Below are positions 58,316 to 64,000 of a stretch of DNA of 64,000 nucleotides, one piece after another. The DNA comes from Sipunculus nudus (Eukaryota; Annelida; Sipuncula; Golfingiida; Sipunculidae), in NCBI GenBank assembly GCA_026874595.1, contig CM049316.1:37621695-37685694 (forward strand), in the 5' to 3' direction. A program made the translations under genes and the position numbers. The stretch's first letter is position 1. The number at the start of each line of letters is the position of its first letter. A model generated the notes under the pieces. The model made no database searches. It had not been told where the DNA came from and saw nothing but the letters and a program-made list of their open reading frames with translations.

Positions 58316-58617
58316 AAGCATTTTCAGTTTCTTCAATATCACATATTTTTCATATACTCAGTTTGTTTTGTAATTATGCTGTTTTTTATAATATATTATA
58401 TTGATATTTTATTTCATTTTGTAAAACAAGATTATATAATTACTCATCAATATTTTCGCTTTTACTGTTTTTTTTCAGTTTCTTCAATATCACATATTTT
58501 TCATATACTCAGTTTGTTTTGTAATTATGCTGTTTTTTATAATATATTATATTGATATTTTATTTCATTTTGTAAAACAAGATTATATAATTACTCATCA
58601 ATATTTTCGCTGTTACC
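58316..58617. repeat. Tandem duplication of a 151-bp unit
   Basis: The stretch from TTTTCAGTTTCTTCAATATC to CATCAATATTTTCGCT is repeated after 151 bp and is identical over nearly its whole length. A recent duplication or an assembly artefact. Confidence 0.9.
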
Positions 58618-58927
58618 GTTTTTTTGTTTGTGGAAACATGAAAAAAAAAAATAAAGATTTGATAATATTTTTAAAATTACCCTGATAATATCATAGAGAC
58701 TTAAACAGCTAATTTGACAGAACCACAAAACGCCCAGTAAATGTTTTAACGAGGGTGTTTCGAACAAAACATTTTATTTATCATGTATCAATTGAAAAAC
58801 CCTTTCCTCTTCCATTAACCAAAAAATTTAATCATGATTATGAATCCCTTAAACTCTTATCTATTATGTAATACTCTTTATGCCAAATTATATTTTACAT
58901 TTCATGGTCAGGTTGCATACTTTTATT

Positions 58928-58998
<71 letters not shown>

Positions 58999-59000
58999 TA
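58928..59000. repeat. (AT)n microsatellite with ATAC/GTAT interruptions
   Basis: About 70 bp of AT with two interruptions, followed by ordinary AT-rich DNA. Confidence 0.9.
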
Positions 59001-60694
59001 ATCACATTGCAATGTGATATTTTCCCCTATATGTTCCTGCTGTAAATGGAACCTGTTTCAATTCATGTTTTGAAATTTTGCCAAAATAGCATAATATACA
59101 TGATGCTTTACAAAAATTTGTTTGCTACTGATTTCATCAGACGTATCCTGCAAAATTAAAAATAAACACAAACATTAACAATACCTTGACAGAAAAAAAT
59201 ACACAATACATGTTTAAATAGATATGATCCCGATTGTAACATTTTACAATCATATAAAAAACAATAGTTTCTGTTTTTGCAGAACGATTCAATATATAAT
59301 CGATATTTTTTATGCAGTTAGGTACAATATTCATCAAATTAATGTTCTGAAAATTTGCAAAACCACAGGACACAAACATTCATACTTTATATATATATAT
59401 TTGTAAAATACGTCAACTAAAAAATCAATAAAACATCAAACAAAACATTTTGCATAGCCAAAAAAAGTTCAGTAAATGTTTAAAAATAAATTGTTACAGA
59501 GCAAATGTTAAAGATATAATAAATTCTGTTTAATTATAGAACCTGATACAAGCAACTATTAAGTCCGGAGAGAAGGAGGTCCGAAATCGCACGGTACTTC
59601 TGTATCGGGAATTCCGATTATAGTCCGGTTAATTTTGTTTCTGAGCATAAAAATATAAGAATCAAATAAAAATAGTGAGTATACACAGAATATTCAGATG
59701 CATATATTTTTATATAAAGATAAAAAATTACTATACAGCAAAAGTAGAATGGGAATATTTAATATTTTTAATTGAAATATTTATCTTAGCGGTAAATATC
59801 TTACTTGATTTATCAATCCGGTTTGGTTCCATTATTGCATGGTGTCATCATTTTTATGTGGAATTTCAAGGAATGAATCATAAAGATGAGCAACAGGTTC
59901 AATAAAAATGCCTATATCCCGTAGCATCTTTAAGACACCAGGTCACCTCTAGACATACTTTTACTTGAAGCCCCAGATGTCTTACGTGTCGATAAAGATT
60001 CTATATGGTTATTTATTAAAGATTTTACATTCAAAATTGTAATTTCTTATCGAGATCCTTGTAATCTTATACAGTAATCCGAAGTTGAAGGGAGCACATT
60101 CTGTTTACATGCCCTTATCATGCACATATTATAACGTATGAGAGTGAAATCAGTTGCAAATATACTTTAAAATATTATTAAATATCCATTTATTTGAAGT
60201 TGAAATGTGATGTTGAAACATCAGGAGTGAATTTTAATATGTAAATATCAAGATTGAAAAAGTTTGAAAGAAAGAGTCAAAACTTGAAAAAGAATTGATT
60301 TTAGTTTAAAAAAAATGATTTGCTTAAATATACAAATCGATAAGATTTTATAATCACACATGTATTAGTATGTTATATATTACCTGGACTGTTGTATCCC
60401 TTTTCTAAAATATATTTTAACTTTTTGTTTAAATATCGTAGAACTCTAACATATTGAAGGACATTTCGTTTTGTATATGATACATGTATATTTTTTCCAG
60501 CGATGACCTACTGGGATATATTGAATTTTCATATTTGTTCAACGTTTGGAAAATATATTACTGTTTTTATTTTGAATGACATCGTAATTTATAACTGTAT
60601 TTTTTAATGCCGTATTAGGGTTTATCATACCATATTTATTATTCAGTGGTGCATCCATAGAGGGCGCAAGCATAACACCGAGGAATCCCCATTC

Positions 60695-60717
60695 CCCCCC
60701 CCCCCCCCCCCCCCCCC
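60695..60717. repeat. C homopolymer run
   Basis: About 22 consecutive C residues; likely an uncertain length call. Confidence 0.8.
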
Positions 60718-61303
60718 ATCGCAGTACCGTGTGAGTCATTCACGGTCTCCCCACAGAGCTAAGCTCGGGGTGGGATCGACCGTGAAAAATATCACGGCTC
60801 CTCGGCTGATACTCAGACTCGCGCACTGTGCTCTGCTGTCCGAGTCTGCATGTGCGCTCTCAGATCACAAAAGTCGGTAAAATGCAAAGATTGTCATAAG
60901 ACTTTAACATATCAATTATTTTACAACGAGTACTACATTTAAATACTAGTAGTGACATTTTGCAAGTTATAAATGTATAGACGCGCATTTCATCATTGAC
61001 ATTAACATGTTACGAACTTTTGAATATTTGGACTTTCCAATTTATACCGTAATGTTATAGAAATATAAATATTAACGCCCAACAACCTGCAGTTTGAATA
61101 CATTGTTCCAATACATGTAGGAGTATAGTTGTGGAACAGAAAATCTTCATAATCTTTCGTTTAAGGTGCCTCAAAATGTCCTCTTTACATTACATATTTT
61201 AAAAATTAACCCCTTCCCATACCATCCCCATGTTAATACAAATAATTTTCACAAAACATAGCCCTAGATAGGGTGAAATATATTACGTGAAAATACAATC
61301 ACA

Positions 61304-61305
<2 letters not shown>

Positions 61306-61340
<35 letters not shown>
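61306..61340. repeat. (AT)n microsatellite
   Basis: About 35 bp of AT. Confidence 0.85.
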
Positions 61341-61344
<4 letters not shown>

Positions 61345-61514
61345 TTTACGAATAAAAAATTAAGAACTTATAGTTTTCCGATTATGTATCATGTTTTGTG
61401 TTATTCACGCATAAAAAGCAATATCATGCATAATCTATTTTAATATATGCATGCAACTATAATTATAATGAAACTGCATTTGGGCTGTGGCTCTTAACTG
61501 ACCACAAGTAAACC

Positions 61515-61805
61515 AGTGCGTCTCTGTGACTTCTGAGTTATACACATTGGATCACATCCCAGCACTTCTGCCTGAAATCGGAGATGGCTTCCGAGCACAA
61601 AATCGTCCATAACGTTCAGATTAAAGAATGGATAACTATTATTCTTCACAAAATGATAATAAAGATCTTATTCTATCGGTGGAAAAAACAAAACGGTATT
61701 GAAGCGTTAGCATTTTGTAAATGCTTTAAACTGCATTATTTATAAAACGATTCCTTGGTTTCCGGCGTCCGGCTTCCGACTTCCAAGTTTACATATACGA
61801 CCGCG
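61515..61805 (-). repeat. Unknown interspersed repeat, copy 2 (inverted)
   Basis: Reverse complement aligns with 58030-58285 over most of its length: AACT.GGAAGT.CGAAG, GATAGAATAAGATCTTTA, AGTTATCCAT, GTTATGGAC...TGCTCGG and ATGTGTA.AACTC.GAAG. Confidence 0.65.
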
Positions 61806-62042
61806 CCATGACACCTTCACTTTTGAATGAGAAGTACCGCTTTACGTGAATCGGTGCCACAGTGATGAAAGAAGGTAATAAATGTAATTATTTTTGTGTA
61901 ACAACATTTTTTCTATGATGTTAAGCACATATAATACGACTTTATAAGCCTGTGATGCCAAATAATACCAGACAGGAAATATTTTGATCCGACCCTTAGA
62001 ATGGGCGTTCTGTTGTGACTGCCATCATGACTCCAGGCCCTA

Positions 62043-63050
62043 TCAGTTTATTTCAGAAGGCCTGAGTGTCATGTTGTCATGGCTACTTGACGACCTGGTC
62101 GTAGGGTTAGGGTGATCCGATGTGCTGACCATCCGACCTGTTGATCTTGCAGACACTGGTGGGCTACCTGCTGTCGAATGCACGGCCCGTGGAGTGGCCT
62201 CCCCTACTGGAGCCTCTGTTTTATTTCGGGGCTTCTTCCTTTGATCGGTCAGGGTAGGATTTCTCCGCTTCCGATCAGACCTGGCTCCATCGGTCCCCCT
62301 AAAAGTAGCCACTCCGGTCAGCAGGGTGCGTGCTTCTTTTTCCCGGAAGGTCTTGATGGGCCCCAAGGTGGCGGGACATCCTGTCCGCTGGACCAACCTC
62401 AGGCACACCTTCCGGTGTGCACAGTCCCGCAGATATTTGGGCCAAACTGGGTTATACATCTCCGCCTCTCGGGATAGAAAGGTTGGTTTTTCCGTCAGTG
62501 GTTCTTGAGTAACCACCTCCCTCCGAGAGTGGTTTATCTCCTCAAGTAGGTCATCACTAATCGGAGCTACATGGACCTTCCAGTTTATGGATTGACCATC
62601 TACTGTCAGTTTCACGGGAACTCCTGCCCGACCATCCATATAGCTATCCGGTGCAGCATATTTCAACTTTACCTCACTTCCTTTTCTCCTGGGGTCCAAT
62701 CCAATTTGTTGACATATGTGGCTGGATAGAATGGTAACTTCAGCCCCAGTGTCAACAATGGCATCGATTGCATGATCATTCACTATCAATGACAACAGAA
62801 GGACTGGGCCCCTGCGAATAGTCCGGTTCACGTTCATAATGTATCGAATCCGTCCTGATGAAGATCCTGACCCATTTGATCTCGGGGGACTGGAGATGGG
62901 TCTAGAGCCCCAGCCCCTACACGTTTCCCGGAGGTGCAGGACTTGGTGACCTCCGACATTCACGACGAATATGTCCAGAATCCCCACATTTGTAGCACTG
63001 GACATGCGGGCTTGGTGACCGTGAAGCGGGCCTTCTTGGGGATTCTGCAC
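62043..63050 (-). CDS. LTR-retrotransposon aspartic protease region (open frame 335 aa)
   Basis: The central part holds a retropepsin active site, AIVDTGAEVTILS, with D at codon 100 (about 62753), preceded by the usual hydrophobic strand (PVLLLSLIV). The last ~150 residues are basic and of low complexity and show no reverse transcriptase before the stop at 62043. The frame is +1 (or -2) relative to gag and overlaps it from 63050 to 62917. The ATG at 63050 is probably not the real start; translation would more likely enter by frameshifting from gag. It lacks the polymerase, so the copy is either incomplete or of a gag-protease type. Confidence 0.8.
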   Translation of the reverse strand: MQNPQEGPLHGHQARMSSATNVGILDIFVVNVGGHQVLHLRETCRGWGSRPISSPPRSNGSGSSSGRIRYIMNVNRTIRRGPVLLLSLIVNDHAIDAIVDTGAEVTILSSHICQQIGLDPRRKGSEVKLKYAAPDSYMDGRAGVPVKLTVDGQSINWKVHVAPISDDLLEEINHSRREVVTQEPLTEKPTFLSREAEMYNPVWPKYLRDCAHRKVCLRLVQRTGCPATLGPIKTFREKEARTLLTGVATFRGTDGARSDRKRRNPTLTDQRKKPRNKTEAPVGEATPRAVHSTAGSPPVSARSTGRMVSTSDHPNPTTRSSSSHDNMTLRPSEIN

Positions 63051-64000
63051 TTAGAGGAGGACGGCCAGATGGCTCCGGTGGGCCAGGACTCGGGGGACGG
63101 TAATTACTTTTATTTCTGTCTCGGGAGTGATCGGACATGCCCGTTGATTTGGTTCGGCTCAGAGCTAGGTCAAAGAACTTTCGCATTTCCACCAACTCTT
63201 GCCGGAGGGCATCCACCTGGTCAGTAGTGGCGAACGATTTTACTGCTACCGATTGAGCCGAAGGTATCGGCGCCTCGACATCTTCATCCTCATCAGCCCA
63301 CGACACCCTTCTAGCCCGGGTACGGGCTTGTTCTTCATTTTTGCGTCCAATCGTGGCATGGAAGTTAATAAGGTGAGCCCGTACCAAATCGAGAGCCTCC
63401 GACATGGTGTCCGGTTCCCGACACATCACCTCATATGAGACTCTGGTGTTCCTGAGTCCCTTCAAGAAAGCGTCGACTGCGATTTGTTCTTGGACGGACG
63501 AGTCCACACCTGGGTACGCTAGGGCAGTAGTCTGCCAAATATCCTCAGCGTACTCATCTAGACTTAAAGTTCCTTGTTTCATTTCACTGAGCTTGCGTCG
63601 AAGGGAGGCTGGTGTTTCATGGTGGCCGTATCTACGGCCAAGTTTGCTGACCAACCTTGAATAGCTCTCTGTCACGTCCATTGGTAGCGATACCAGATAT
63701 CGCATGGCATCGCCCCTGATGCATTCATGAAGCCGGTCAACCTTTTGCTCATCAGACCAGCCATGTTTGCGTGCCAGGCGCTGGAACGGCACGATGAAGG
63801 CATCCCAGTCGCCCTTTCCATCAAATGTAGCCATTTTGGCTCGGGGTGGCTCCATCTGGTGGCGACTGGCTGGGCTTCCTGGTCTTTGACGCCGACTCCT
63901 GTGGTCATTCCTGCTATGACAGCGACCTCTAGGTGGCGCCCACGGATATTCTCTCTCTCTCCTTTTGATCACCTCTAGTTGCCGTGCTATCTCACCATCG
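62917..64000 (-). CDS. LTR-retrotransposon Gag, 5' end outside window
   Basis: Open from the window edge at 64000 (no stop upstream) to 62917, over 355 codons. It contains a capsid-like segment (FDGKGDWDAFIVPFQRLARK, LRRKLSEMKQG.LSLDEYAEDI, AFLKGLR) of the retrotransposon gag family, a serine/proline/arginine-rich linker and one CCHC zinc knuckle, CYKCGDSGHIRREC (about 62997-62956), near the C-terminus. The uninterrupted frame and GC-richer codons contrast with the decayed elements elsewhere, pointing to a fairly young insertion. The true start lies beyond the window. Confidence 0.9.
   Translation of the reverse strand, partial: DGEIARQLEVIKRREREYPWAPPRGRCHSRNDHRSRRQRPGSPASRHQMEPPRAKMATFDGKGDWDAFIVPFQRLARKHGWSDEQKVDRLHECIRGDAMRYLVSLPMDVTESYSRLVSKLGRRYGHHETPASLRRKLSEMKQGTLSLDEYAEDIWQTTALAYPGVDSSVQEQIAVDAFLKGLRNTRVSYEVMCREPDTMSEALDLVRAHLINFHATIGRKNEEQARTRARRVSWADEDEDVEAPIPSAQSVAVKSFATTDQVDALRQELVEMRKFFDLALSRTKSTGMSDHSRDRNKSNYRPPSPGPPEPSGRPPLSAESPRRPASRSPSPHVQCYKCGDSGHIRRECRRSPSPAPPGNV

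Larger units (their letters stand above)
56351..62042. other. Repeat-bearing stretch, no further exon identified
   Basis: It includes a hAT-like end word GGGCTGCACAATATTATCGA at about 56440, AT tracts, a GC-richer retroelement-like block at 57047-57760, two inverted copies of an unknown repeat (58030-58285 and 61515-61805), a 151-bp tandem duplication, a C run at 60695-60717 and a GC-rich patch at 60720-60870 without assignment. Confidence 0.5.

Noticed and set aside
60500-60640. Open frame after a good TTTTTTCCAG acceptor downstream of the second lectin-like paralogue
   Set aside because: Phase could match but the ~45 residues have no lectin-domain pattern; splice-site resemblance alone is not enough.

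Overview
The window is animal nuclear DNA, most likely from a mollusc and probably a bivalve. The evidence is AT-rich sequence, small coding exons separated by long introns with GT..AG borders, long (AT)n runs, many interspersed repeats, a temptin-like domain (a family known from molluscan pheromone proteins) and several C-type lectin genes. No prokaryotic gene layout is present. Species cannot be named from sequence alone.

Protein-coding content, left to right. (1) 1069-15845 (+): an eight-exon gene whose exon phases all agree. It predicts a 582-residue secreted or membrane-tethered protein with a signal peptide, a temptin-like cysteine-rich domain, and a two-domain copper type II ascorbate-dependent monooxygenase of the DBH/PHM class with all expected copper ligands. 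(2) 18258-19139 (-): a two-exon secreted single-domain C-type lectin of 161 residues with EPN and WND motifs. (3) 30736-31873 (+): a related three-exon C-type lectin with a reading-frame break in exon 2. (4) 39549-48664 and beyond (+): a signal peptide followed by two divergent C-type-lectin-like domains spread over at least six exons, all joined in phase 1. (5) 55425-56350 (+): the first two exons of a paralogue of gene 4.

The rest is mainly repeats. 1824-2604 and 2864-5860 hold elements with inverted ends and internal tandem units. 10948-11236 is a MITE. 23583-25140 and 39693-43732 are arrays of ~340-bp monomers framed by inverted caps; the second lies in intron 1 of gene 4. 32247-32635 looks like a miniature LTR element (TRIM/SMART type) inserted in an (AT)n tract. 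32888-34678 is a 5'-truncated LINE with a 13-bp target-site duplication, interrupted by a 1205-bp Tigger/pogo-like transposon whose removal restores the LINE reading frame. 35430-37540 contains repeats including palindromic TACGTACGA-rich units. 50300-53035 is a decayed LINE with reverse-transcriptase motifs. 53092-53698 is a MITE with ~30-bp terminal inverted repeats. 58316-58617 is a 151-bp tandem duplication. 62043-64000 (-) is an LTR-retrotransposon gag and protease region cut by the window edge.

In functional terms the region looks like a cluster of secreted or surface proteins (an oxidoreductase with a pheromone-type domain, and lectins of the kind used in molluscan recognition or mucus) within repeat-rich DNA. 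Exon calls rest on reading frame, splice-site dinucleotides, phase agreement and remembered family motifs; no transcript evidence or database search was available.
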